From positions 5,952,001 to 6,016,000 of the forward strand of contig OY970256.1 in the NCBI GenBank assembly GCA_963715565.1: a stretch of 64,000 bases of DNA, read 5' to 3'. Under the pieces are notes generated by a model. That model saw nothing but the letters and a program-made list of their open reading frames with translations. It did no database searches and had not been told where the DNA came from. This document shows positions 8,948-16,796 of the stretch, one piece after another. This stretch comes from JACVRN01 sp963715565 (GTDB taxonomy: Bacteria; Acidobacteriota; Blastocatellia; Pyrinomonadales; Pyrinomonadaceae). Position 1 is the stretch's first letter; each line of letters starts with the position of its first letter. The translations under genes were made by a program, and so were the position numbers.

Positions 8948-9202
8948 ATGAGCAGCATGAATAACACTGCCAAGCAGCGTAGAAATAAGCACCTAATTCT
9001 TGATCAGACTAAGCTCAAGAAGGCACAGAAGATTCTGGGGGCGAAGACCGAGACAGAGGCTATAGAGCGGGCGCTTGATTCTGTTATTGATGAGGACGAG
9101 CGCAATCGCCGCGCATGGGCCACTCATGATCGCTTCCTTCGGGCGGCGGTGCGCGAAGATCTCCAGATCAAAGACGTGTTTGGCCGCTTGGAGGCCAAAT
9201 AA
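8948..9202 (+). CDS. VapB-type antitoxin
   Basis: This 84-residue basic/acidic protein lies immediately before a PIN-domain toxin. The segment LILDQTKLKKAQKILGAKTETEAIERAL is typical of ribbon-helix-helix VapB-like antitoxins; the 'KTETEAIERAL' part is their second helix. The remaining C-terminal half would wrap around the toxin. It is expected to bind the GTAC-containing sites just upstream and to repress its own operon. The gap to the toxin start is 2 bp. The ATG at 8948 is used; a second ATG (8957) is possible. Confidence 0.75.
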   Translation: MSSMNNTAKQRRNKHLILDQTKLKKAQKILGAKTETEAIERALDSVIDEDERNRRAWATHDRFLRAAVREDLQIKDVFGRLEAK

Positions 9203-9204
9203 CT

Positions 9205-9645
9205 TTGCCCGGCATCCTCTTTGACACATCCGTGTATATCTCTGCCCTCAGGCAGGGCGACATCTCGATTCTCTTGTCGCGGCGCGCAACTCGCAGAGGG
9301 GAGGCTCAAGACCGGCCCCTGTGGCTGAGCATCGTCGTTCTGGAAGAACTTCTAGTAGGTGCGAGTGATCGTAGGATGAAGAAACTTTTGACGCACTTAG
9401 AGAGAGATTTCGAGCGCGCGGGAAGGTTGCTTGTGCCCTTACAGTCAGATTGGACGGCAAGTGGTCAAGTGTTGGCTTTCATTGGAGAGAAATACGGATA
9501 CGAGGAGGTGGGGCGCGCTCGTATGACCAATGACGCGCTGATTGCTATGAGCGCATCACGCAATGGAATAGTCGTGCGGACGATGAACGATGACGATTAC
9601 CGTATGATTGCCGAGTTCCGCCCCTTCGAGTGGGAGCGGGTGTAG
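9205..9645 (+). CDS. PIN-domain ribonuclease toxin (VapC-like)
   Basis: The protein has 146 residues and begins with TTG 2 bp after the antitoxin stop. PIN-domain acidic residues are visible: D7 in LFDTSVYISAL, E48/E49 in VVLEELLVGA, D108 in RMTNDALIAMSA, and D132-D134 in RTMNDDDYRMI. These VapC-type enzymes cleave tRNA or rRNA when the antitoxin is lost. The pair sits between 24-bp direct repeats near the probable right end of the integrated island, a place where such modules often stabilise mobile DNA. Confidence 0.8.
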   Translation: MPGILFDTSVYISALRQGDISILLSRRATRRGEAQDRPLWLSIVVLEELLVGASDRRMKKLLTHLERDFERAGRLLVPLQSDWTASGQVLAFIGEKYGYEEVGRARMTNDALIAMSASRNGIVVRTMNDDDYRMIAEFRPFEWERV

Positions 9646-9747
9646 CAGTAGTGAATTTGAGGGACTGAGAATCTCCTTGTCTGAAAATTGTCTGACTCTA
9701 TATATCTCATACACCCTTTAAGGTTGACTTCTCTAGCCTCTCGGGTC

Positions 9748-9771
9748 TGATTTTGGCCTGTTTTCGAGCCT
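9748..9771 (+). repeat. 24-bp direct repeat, right copy
   Basis: This is the second exact copy of the repeat at 8866-8889. It ends 26 bp before the tRNA-Val fragment that marks the probable island boundary. Confidence 0.75.
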
Positions 9772-9797
9772 GGAAGCTATATAAAACGCTTCGGCTC

Positions 9798-9845
9798 ACC
9801 TTGACACGGTAGGGGTCCGCGGTTCAAATCCGCGCGCGCCTACCA
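9798..9845 (+). tRNA. tRNA-Val(GAC) 3' fragment, probable att site
   Basis: The sequence reads as the 3' half of a tRNA. It has part of an anticodon stem, loop TTGACAC with anticodon GAC, a perfect 5-bp T stem (CGCGG/CCGCG) around TTCAAAT, and an acceptor 3' strand CGCGCCT followed by ACCA. The matching 5' acceptor strand and D arm are absent upstream, so it is not a functional gene. A 3' tRNA fragment of this extent is what an integrase leaves at the far end of an element inserted in a tRNA gene. By orientation, the intact tRNA should lie to the left of the window, with the defence genes in between. Confidence 0.7.
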
Positions 9846-10244
9846 TTTTTGTGTCTAGCGTTTTCAAAGATTAACCTGCCTTCACCGCTCGCTCCGAATC
9901 CTTTTCAGAAACCGAATTTGCCTGACTTAGAATTGAAAACAGTGAAGCTCTGCGGTTCATGGTCTAAAGCCCTGAGGGCTCTTACCATAGACCTGTATGT
10001 CACATGGGCATAGCCGTGTGTGATGAGAGATTCGTGACCGAAACTTGCGGTCGGTTGAATATGACTGAATGGGCAGTCAACTTCTTTAGAGTGATAAGTA
10101 GCATTATATACGCAGGTATCTGAGAATCCGAAATTATGGATTTTCTGTTGACATTATGGTTGACAATACAACGCAGCCAAGCGTAGTATTTGTTTCCTTT
10201 TGACAGTAGAGTCAGAAGTCTATCTTGGTAAAGTAATTTTGAAA
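9846..10244. other. intergenic stretch, no gene recognised
   Basis: I see no convincing coding sequence, RNA gene or repeat in this stretch. A minus-strand ORF (10000-10380) overlaps the duplicated leader and has no recognisable composition, so I treat it as spurious. Confidence 0.4.
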
Positions 10245-10425
10245 ACGTCGCCCGGCGACTCAAATATTTTGATCTTCGGGTAGGAGCTTTACCCCTCTCA
10301 GCTTCAAGATAATCTCCCCTGTATATATAACACCCGAAAACACCGCCATCGGACGCAAGCTTAGGTGCGAGTTGCGACATAGGTGTCGCTCCTCAACCCT
10401 CCTGCTCTTATCCATCATTGGCGGC
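10245..10425 (+). repeat. leader-like sequence, copy A (upstream of TPR regulator)
   Basis: This stretch is homologous, with gaps and substitutions, to 13940-14128. The best-conserved part is 10327-10425, which contains GACGCAAGCTTAGG, a CGCAA...TTGCG hairpin (10354-10376), then TCGCTCCTCAACCCTCCTG and ATTGGCGGC. It ends about 235 bp before the TPR regulator start. Substitutions fall outside the hairpin arms, so it may be a structured leader RNA or a mobile repeat. Strand is assumed from the downstream gene. Confidence 0.5.
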
Positions 10426-10659
10426 ATTCTGATGTGGGTCGCATCAGAATTACATTTTGGGTGCCGTTCTTTCTTGCAGTCATTTGTTTTTTTAGTTTGA
10501 CTTTATTCATTTTTAGAGCGCGGGGATTTCCAGGGCGTTAAGGCTTTTGTTTAGGTCGTCTGTTTTCATCATACATGAAGTCGAACTACAAGATTGTCTC
10601 CAAATCTTGATTGGTACAACCCGCCGATTATTCGTACTAGGAGGTCGGGGAAACAATCC

Positions 10660-13600
10660 ATGAACAAGAGTGAGACTCAAATCTATGAGTTCGGCCTTTT
10701 CCGTCTGGATGCCAATGACCGCATTCTGCAGCGTGGCGACAGACATGTGCATCTGACCGAAAAAGTCTTCAACATTCTTCTACTACTTGTACAAAGGAGC
10801 GGGCACCTCGTCACAAAAGAGGAGCTGATGGAACAAGTCTGGCCGGGCATCATTGTCGAAGAAAACAATTTAACCGTGAGTATATCTGCATTGCGCAAAG
10901 CATTGGGGGAGAGAGAGCAAGGAGAACATTACATTGAAACTGTTTCAAAACGCGGCTATCGGTTCGTTGCTACCGTGCGCGAGTTGAAAAATGAAGTTGA
11001 TTTGACTCAAGAGAAGGAAAGCAAAGCGTTCGCAACGACTAAAGTAGGTATTCCAAGTATAACGACTATTACTTTGGCTGTGCTGCCGTTGCTCAACGTG
11101 AGCGACGACCCGGCTCTGGAATATCTGTCGGATGGCATTACGGAAAGCATTATCAACGCGCTCTCGAAATTACCCCAGCTGAAAGTCCTGGCGCGCAGCA
11201 CCATGTTTCGTTTCAAAGGCGCAGACGTTGACCCTTTAGAGGTCGGTCGTCAACTTGAAACCCATGCTCTGCTGACGGGGAGAATCCTGCACATCAACGA
11301 AGAATTAATCATCAAACTGGAACTCATTAATATTAAAGAAGGCTCACAAATCTGGGGCGAGCAGTATAAGCTAAAGTCAGCAGATGTTTTTGAAGTGCAG
11401 GAAGAGATTTCACAAGAGGTTTCAGAGAAGCTGAAGCTCAGGTTAACGGGTGAGCAGAAACGACAATTGACCAAGCGCTACACCGAAGACATAGAGGCTT
11501 ATCATCTTTATCTCAAGGGCCGCTATTGCTGGAACAAAAGAACCGGTGACGCTCTCAAAATGGCGATCGAGTTTTTTCGACAGGCGATTGCCAAAGACCC
11601 GGATTATGCGCTGGCCTACACGGGCCTCGCAGATTCCTATGCCATCATTGCGTTTTATAGCACGATGCCTCCAAAGCCCGCCTTTGAAGAAGCCAAGACA
11701 GCAATCGACAAAGCGTTGGAGATTGATGACACGCTGGCCGAAGCGCATGCGTCACTGGGATTCGTCAAAGAATATTACGAATGGGACTGGACGGGAGCCG
11801 GTGAGGAGTATCAGAAAGCGATTGAGCTGAATCCGAACTACGCCACGGCACATCAATGGTATGGGATGTACTTTATGAAGCTGGGTCAGTTCGAGAAAGC
11901 GAGGCGAGAGCTCAAACGAGCTTTGCGGTTTGATCCCCATTCGCTCATCATCAGCGCGGATTTAGGGTTGCCCTTCCTCTTCAAAAGGCAATATACGGAA
12001 GCCGTAGAGCAGTATCTGAAGATCTTGGAAATAGACGGGGATTTTATCTGGGCCAGGTTCTTTTTAGGATGGACATATGAAAGGAGCGGGAGATTCTCTG
12101 AAGCGATAGCGGAGTTTCAAAAAGCACAATTAACAGATGATCGGCCAGAGGTGTCGGCTATGATTGCACAAACTTATGCCGTATCAGGGAGAAGAAAGGA
12201 AGCGAGAAGAATCCTCAATAGTCTGGAGGAGCAGTCAAAGCATCATTATCTTTCAGCGTACTATCTGGCTTTAATCTATGCTGGCCTCAACGACAAGGAA
12301 CGTGCTTTCAGGTGGCTGGAAAAGGCGTACAGCGACCGTAATGAATGGCTGGTCTGGCTGAAGGTTGATCCACGGTTTGATTATCTGTGGACTGACCCGC
12401 GCTTCACGGAGTTATTAAGGCGTATTGGGTTCTCGGATGGATTGATTGAAAGTAAAACCCACCGTTCCATTGCCGTGCTGCCGCTAAATAATATCAGCAA
12501 TGATTCGAACCTGGAGTATTTCAGCGACGGTATTACGGAAAGCATTATCAATTCACTCTCACAATTATCGCAGCTTAAAGTTCTGACACGCAACACTGTC
12601 TTTCACTATAAGGGACAGAAGGTTAATGCGCAGGAAATAGGCAGAGAGCTTGATGTCGAAGCAGTATTAGTGGGAAGTATAAATAAGATAGAGAACACAT
12701 TAATTGTGAGCACAGAATTGATTAACGTGGCGGACGGCTCACAAATTTGGCGCGAGCAATATAATCAAAACGTCTCCGACATCTTTACTGTACAGGAACA
12801 CATAGTCAAAAGAATAACAGAGACTTTGCGGCTTAAATTAACTGGTGAAGAGCGTGAGGCATTAATCAAGCAATATACCGATAACTTTGAGGCGTACCAG
12901 TTTTATCTGAAAGGCCGTTATTTCGTCAACAAGCGAACTGAGGAAGGTATTAGAAAAGCAATTGGGTATCTGGAGCAGGGAATTAATCTCGATCCAGACT
13001 ATGCCCTGGCTTACGCCGCTCTAGCCTCCTGCTATAATTTGCTTGCCAGCTATGGTGTATATCCACCCAATGAGATTAGACCACAGATCAAAGCAGCCGC
13101 GGAAAAGGCGCTGGAACTAGATTATAGCCTCGCTGAGGCACACCTATCCTTAGGACATGTGAAGTCCTTCTATGAATGGGATTGGACACGAGGTCAAGCA
13201 GAGTTTAAGTTGGCCCTTAAGCTGAGTCCGGCTTCGGCCCCGGCACACCACTGGTATGGTTTGTGGCTTAGAAGTAGACAAAAATTTAATGAGTCATTTG
13301 CAGAGCTTAAACTGGCTCAGGAACTCGACCCGGTGTCACTTCTAATCAGTACAGCTATAGCGCAAAATTTTTATTACATGCGCCAATTTGATCTAGCCGT
13401 ATCACAATGTCAGCATATTCTTGAACTCGACCCGGATTTTTATCTCGCACGTGCGTGCCTTGGGGTGGCTTATTTGGAGAAAGGACTCTTCGAAGAAGCT
13501 ATCACAGAATTACAAAGGTCGCTTATCATTATCGATAGCAAGGAAGCGACGGCTTTACTAGGTTACGCATTTGCGGTTGCCGGTAGAAGAGATGAAGCGC

Positions 13601-13836
13601 GTAAGATACTGGAAGAGCTAAAAGAAGCAGCTCTTAATGTATATGTTGACCCGGCTTTTATCGCCATTGTCTTTATCGGATTAAACGAGACAGATCAGGC
13701 TTTTGAGTATCTGGAAAAGGCTTACCATAATCGGTCCGGATGGCTGGCTGTGCTCAATATTTTTCCCGCCGCTGACAGACTTCAACTAGACCCACGCTTC
13801 ACAAGATTACTGCAACGGATTGGACATGCGGTTTAA
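10660..13836 (+). CDS. winged-helix regulator with two TolB-like/TPR units
   Basis: The protein has about 1058 residues from ATG 10660; AGGAGG lies 15 nt upstream, which is rather far. An OmpR/CadC-type winged helix fills residues 5-105 (LTEKVFNILLLLVQ, VEENNLTVSISALRKAL, then KRGYRF). Two similar units follow. Each starts with a TolB/FlgO-like segment (LPLLNVSDDPALEYLSDGITESI; later LPLNNISNDSNLEYFSDGITESI) and continues into about nine TPRs. I see no transmembrane helix. Such proteins are frequent in Acidobacteriota and probably regulate transcription in response to an unknown signal. The internal duplication (first unit from about 11075, second from about 12460) makes this roughly twice the usual length. 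The target genes are unknown. Confidence 0.8.
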   Translation: MNKSETQIYEFGLFRLDANDRILQRGDRHVHLTEKVFNILLLLVQRSGHLVTKEELMEQVWPGIIVEENNLTVSISALRKALGEREQGEHYIETVSKRGYRFVATVRELKNEVDLTQEKESKAFATTKVGIPSITTITLAVLPLLNVSDDPALEYLSDGITESIINALSKLPQLKVLARSTMFRFKGADVDPLEVGRQLETHALLTGRILHINEELIIKLELINIKEGSQIWGEQYKLKSADVFEVQEEISQEVSEKLKLRLTGEQKRQLTKRYTEDIEAYHLYLKGRYCWNKRTGDALKMAIEFFRQAIAKDPDYALAYTGLADSYAIIAFYSTMPPKPAFEEAKTAIDKALEIDDTLAEAHASLGFVKEYYEWDWTGAGEEYQKAIELNPNYATAHQWYGMYFMKLGQFEKARRELKRALRFDPHSLIISADLGLPFLFKRQYTEAVEQYLKILEIDGDFIWARFFLGWTYERSGRFSEAIAEFQKAQLTDDRPEVSAMIAQTYAVSGRRKEARRILNSLEEQSKHHYLSAYYLALIYAGLNDKERAFRWLEKAYSDRNEWLVWLKVDPRFDYLWTDPRFTELLRRIGFSDGLIESKTHRSIAVLPLNNISNDSNLEYFSDGITESIINSLSQLSQLKVLTRNTVFHYKGQKVNAQEIGRELDVEAVLVGSINKIENTLIVSTELINVADGSQIWREQYNQNVSDIFTVQEHIVKRITETLRLKLTGEEREALIKQYTDNFEAYQFYLKGRYFVNKRTEEGIRKAIGYLEQGINLDPDYALAYAALASCYNLLASYGVYPPNEIRPQIKAAAEKALELDYSLAEAHLSLGHVKSFYEWDWTRGQAEFKLALKLSPASAPAHHWYGLWLRSRQKFNESFAELKLAQELDPVSLLISTAIAQNFYYMRQFDLAVSQCQHILELDPDFYLARACLGVAYLEKGLFEEAITELQRSLIIIDSKEATALLGYAFAVAGRRDEARKILEELKEAALNVYVDPAFIAIVFIGLNETDQAFEYLEKAYHNRSGWLAVLNIFPAADRLQLDPRFTRLLQRIGHAV

Positions 13837-13939
13837 CACGCCATCTAACAATTCATAGTAATAATCTCTCCAACGCTACATCGCTTATTTAGCAAAACTT
13901 TAATATATATTTAAGTACTTCTTCGGCTATCTCTGGTAT

Positions 13940-14128
13940 TTTACGTCGCCGCCGAGTATTTTTGTCTTCAGACGAAAGCCTCGGTCTCTATCCCCGGTAT
14001 TATAACATCCGAAGACGCCGTCATATGACGCAAGCTTAGGCGCGAGTTGCGATAACGGCTCAATTCAGCTAAGAGCAAACACTAAGTATCGCTCCTCAAC
14101 CCTCCTGTCTTTATCAATCATTGGCGGC
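13940..14128 (+). repeat. leader-like sequence, copy B (upstream of HTH gene)
   Basis: This is the second copy of the sequence at 10245-10425. It carries the same hairpin arms (CGCAA...TTGCG, 14029-14051) and the same CTCCTCAACCCTCCTG and ATTGGCGGC blocks. A roughly 28-nt insertion lies between the hairpin and the CTCCTCAACC block. It ends 37 bp before the small HTH gene at 14166. The rest of the 13837-14165 gap shows nothing else. Confidence 0.5.
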
Positions 14129-14165
14129 GCGTGTCAGGCTAAGTTTACGAACCAGGTAGAGCAAG

Positions 14166-14420
14166 ATGATGACACCCCAAGTGAGTAGGAAAACCCAGGA
14201 ACTGCTGGAGTTTTATTTGGGCTTACCCAAGAAGCAGCGTGATCGATTATTCGTTGAAACTGCGCGCGCCGCAGAGATTGCAGGGCTGTCGCAACGCACA
14301 ATTCAACTATGGATCGAAATCGGAGCTATCCAGGCAGTATCCATTGGTAAAAAATACAAGGTCAGCCTCGATTCCTTAAGGAAGCATCTTCAGAGTGAAG
14401 CCGCGAAGCATATAGCTTAA
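14166..14420 (+). CDS. small MerR/excisionase-type HTH protein
   Basis: The protein has 84 residues. A helix-turn-helix of the MerR/excisionase kind occupies residues 38-75 (ARAAEIAGLSQRTIQLWIE, then GAIQAVSIGKKYKV and DSLRKHL). Residues 1-35 form a polar helix. Proteins of this size are excisionase-like factors or small DNA-binding regulators. It sits just downstream of leader copy B. No integrase is adjacent, so a role in excision cannot be claimed. Directly after the stop are two CGAAATTCGCG direct repeats around a small hairpin, which may be its own binding sites or a transcript end. Confidence 0.65.
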   Translation: MMTPQVSRKTQELLEFYLGLPKKQRDRLFVETARAAEIAGLSQRTIQLWIEIGAIQAVSIGKKYKVSLDSLRKHLQSEAAKHIA

Positions 14421-14433
14421 CGAAGTGTCATGA

Positions 14434-14480
14434 CGAAATTCGCGTAATTTACGCATTCCGCGTATTTGGCGAAATTCGCG
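14434..14480. repeat. CGAAATTCGCG direct repeats with central hairpin
   Basis: Two identical 11-bp direct repeats (14434-14444 and 14470-14480) flank a TACGC-ATTCC-GCGTA hairpin (about 14450-14464). They lie 14 bp after the HTH gene stop. This could be an operator cluster or a transcript end; no T-run follows. I see no gene in the remaining 14421-14909 gap. Confidence 0.4.
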
Positions 14481-14909
14481 AAAGACATCCCGCGAGCTTT
14501 CATATTAGTATTTTGTTTCCTTTTTGAAGTCTTCAGGCTATCTCATAGCTTGAATCAATGGTCGCTCTGCGTCTTTTATAAATAGAATCACATGCCCCCT
14601 GTTTTGTTAATTGTCGTTGCTTCACAGATTTGAACGCCAGGTGGTGTTGACATTTCAGCATAGCCTTACAAGAGCGCGGACATAACTCAAGTTGCTCTTT
14701 GATAGCTTTTCAAAACCGTGAGAAGCTCCTTCTTTAATGCTTGATCCTTTTGATTAAGCATTCGGTTAAGCACCTCTCCCAATTTGGTCGGCATCATGCG
14801 CTTTGTCGGCAAAGAGCATTTGCAGCGCGGAGGTCGGCGACCAGAGTCAGGGCTGGCGGGCGTTTCGCTCACCGCCCCGTAAGAGCAAGCGTTTCTAGGA
14901 GGGTTCACA

Positions 14910-15461
14910 ATGAGTGCCGAACAGACAGCTAACCTCCTTTCACGTTGGTATGTCATTCATACCCATCCGAGGCAGGAGGATAGAGCAGACAGGAATTTAA
15001 GGTCTCAAGGGATAATAACTTTCGCCCCTAAATTAAGAGAACATCGTTACAATCCATACCGGTGGGAAAAAACTTATCTCATCAAAGCTTTATTCCCTCG
15101 ATACATCTTCGCCCGCTTTCAACTCATACATTTCCTGAATAAAGTTCGTTTCACCAGAGGGGTTTATAGTGTGGTTAGTTTCGGTGGTTGCCCCACCCCG
15201 GTCGATGACGAAATCATCACTATCATGCAGTCGCGCATAGGTGAGAACGGCTTTATCAGTATCAGGAGCGAATTTGAGCCGGGCGATGAAGTGATAATAG
15301 ATGACGGCCCACTCAAAAGCTTTCGCGGCATATTCGAGCGAGAGATGAAAGATATTGATCGGCTGAGAATACTGCTCACGACGATAAGTTATCAGGCTCA
15401 TGTGGTAGTCGAAAGAGAACGGGTCCGAAAGCTCGAACCTGCGAAAGCTATAATGGGTTAA
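14910..15461 (+). CDS. NusG-paralogue antiterminator (RfaH/LoaP/UpxY-like)
   Basis: The protein has 183 residues and a strong AGGAGG 7 nt before ATG. The N-terminal NGN domain starts with RWYVIHTHPRQEDRADRNLRSQG and runs to about residue 105 (LFPRYIFARF, VRFTRGVYSVVSFGG). The C-terminal half has a KOW-like segment (FEPGDEVIIDDGPLKSFRGIFE). Housekeeping NusG lies beside ribosomal and secE genes; this copy stands alone. Specialised NusG paralogues bind RNA polymerase and prevent early termination in long operons. LoaP is known to do this for polyketide clusters in Bacillus. The long NRPS/PKS run 4.6 kb downstream is an obvious candidate target, but the link is inferred from distance only. Confidence 0.85.
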   Translation: MSAEQTANLLSRWYVIHTHPRQEDRADRNLRSQGIITFAPKLREHRYNPYRWEKTYLIKALFPRYIFARFQLIHFLNKVRFTRGVYSVVSFGGCPTPVDDEIITIMQSRIGENGFISIRSEFEPGDEVIIDDGPLKSFRGIFEREMKDIDRLRILLTTISYQAHVVVERERVRKLEPAKAIMG

Positions 15462-15470
15462 GTAGAGTCG

Positions 15471-15544
15471 GTCTTATAAATAGTACGGAATCTGAAGGGC
15501 GCATAAGCCTCAGATCAAAGTTGCATCGCACCTATTTATAAGAC
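15471..15544. repeat. 13-bp inverted repeat with nested hairpin
   Basis: GTCTTATAAATAG at 15471-15483 is the exact reverse complement of 15532-15544. Inside, ATCTGA and TCAGAT can form a second stem. The element starts 10 bp after the NusG-like stop. It could be a structured RNA regulatory element of that operon, a transcript end, or a 74-bp MITE whose ends are the terminal repeats. A further CGGGCAG-C-CTGCCCG palindrome lies at 15568-15582. I see no gene in 15462-15784. Confidence 0.5.
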
Positions 15545-15784
15545 TGCTTTTGGCAGCATTGGATGATCGGGCAGCCTGCCCGCTGTTAATCCTTGCTCAA
15601 GAAAATCAGGGTTTTCCCAACGAGCGGAAGTAGAATCCCCCGCTCTATGGGCGGAAGCCTATGCTACTGAACAGAAGACCGGAACTTTCCAGACATCAAA
15701 TTCCAGGCATCTCACTCTGGTTGATAAGCCTTCTTCATCCCTGACCTCTTTACCCTTCGGCTTGCTTGAATCGATGGTTGAGCG

Positions 15785-16360
15785 ATGAGCGCCGCATCAC
15801 GCATACTCATCACAGGTTTTATGGGGGCCGGCAAGACCACGGTCGCTCGCGCGCTTGCGCAGCAACTTAATTACCCTTTGATTGATCTGGATCAACTTGT
15901 TGCGACGCGCGCAGGCCGCAGCGTGAAGAAAATTATTGATGAAGATGGCGAGCAGCCATTTCGGGAAGCAGAAACGCTCGCCCTGCGTGATACGCTGGAG
16001 AACAATTCGTTATGCGTTATTGCGCTGGGCGGCGGCGCATGGATGTTTGAGAGAAACCGCGCACTCGTAAGCCAACACGATGGCTTCACCGTCTGGCTGG
16101 ACGCACCTTTTGATCTATGCTGGCAAAGAATCATACAGGAAGGAGATGTGCGCCCGCTGGCGCGTGACCGTGAGAGTGCCATGCGTCTCTATCACGAGCG
16201 GCGCGCACTATACGGACTCCGTACCCTGCGCATAGAAGCTGGCGAAGGAAAAAGTGCAGCCGAGGTGGCCGCGCAGATTGCGAGTCTGGTCTTGCACCCA
16301 TTAGCGGATAATCTTCAAATATCCAAACCATATCCAACAATCGCCGCCGACCCGCAATAG
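15785..16360 (+). CDS. aroK: shikimate kinase
   Basis: The protein has 191 residues. Walker A is GFMGAGKTT at 10-18. The shikimate-binding DLD (34-36), FREAE near 59 and glycine-rich ALGGGAW near 80-86 follow. The lid region with RPLA is near 121, and an RxxLY motif (RRALYGL) also fits. It phosphorylates shikimate at the 3-hydroxyl using ATP, a cytosolic step to chorismate. Length and motifs are normal apart from a short unrelated tail. It lies 3.7 kb before the biosynthetic cluster and may belong to primary metabolism. The AHBA-type cassette downstream also starts from shikimate-like chemistry, but known AHBA pathways do not need a shikimate kinase. Confidence 0.88.
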   Translation: MSAASRILITGFMGAGKTTVARALAQQLNYPLIDLDQLVATRAGRSVKKIIDEDGEQPFREAETLALRDTLENNSLCVIALGGGAWMFERNRALVSQHDGFTVWLDAPFDLCWQRIIQEGDVRPLARDRESAMRLYHERRALYGLRTLRIEAGEGKSAAEVAAQIASLVLHPLADNLQISKPYPTIAADPQ

Positions 16361-16456
16361 CTCTATCTCTATTTTTACATTGACTGGAATTGCATTGTTT
16401 GTCTCTTGTATGTCAAGCCTGCGCCAAATTAACTCTCCTTGCCCTAGGCCAAAGGC

Positions 16457-16795
16457 GTGTTACCTGCAAGTCTCACTGACGAACAGTGGCAGAAGATGCT
16501 GCCTTTCTTAATCGCTCATCCCAAGGTATATGTCGGACAAAAGGCGGAATGCCGAAAGTTTCTCGGCGCATTACTCTGGATGGCGTGTAGCGGGGCAGTG
16601 TGGCGACTCCTGCCGAAAGAATACGGCAACTGGAACGCCGTCTATAGACGTTTTACGCGCTGGACTGAGCAAGGTGTCTTTAAGCAGTTGCGCCGATTTT
16701 TTGCGGCAGACCCGGATATGCAACGCCTGATTTCAGCCTTCATGCGTGCGCACATGCGCTCCGAAAAAAGGGCTGGCAAGAAGGGCAAGCACTAA
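16457..16795 (+). pseudogene. IS5-family transposase fragment (N-terminal)
   Basis: This 112-codon ORF reads LTDEQWQKMLPFL, then GALLWMACSGAVWRLLP and GNWNAVYRRFTRW. This is the N-terminal region (DUF4096-like) of IS5-type transposases. The final part, where the first catalytic Asp of the DDE domain belongs, is divergent (FMRAHMRS) and the DDE core is missing. It is either an orfA that lost orfB or a truncated remnant. No second half or terminal repeats could be identified; the M28 peptidase gene begins 1 bp after its stop. It starts with GTG 16457. Confidence 0.65.
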
Positions 16796-16796
16796 A

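Noticed and set aside
9770..9845. complete functional tRNA gene
   Set aside because: No 5' acceptor strand or D arm pairs with the clear 3' half.
10000..10380. 126-codon minus-strand ORF in the gap before the TPR regulator
   Set aside because: It covers the duplicated leader sequence and has no recognisable motif.
14687..14956. 89-codon minus-strand ORF overlapping the NusG-like start
   Set aside because: Its last 36 residues look somewhat protein-like, but it overlaps a strong Shine-Dalgarno site and gene start on the other strand; I could not support it.
15785..16360. shikimate kinase as part of the AHBA pathway
   Set aside because: Known AHBA routes do not use it, and it is 30 kb from the cassette; more likely primary metabolism.
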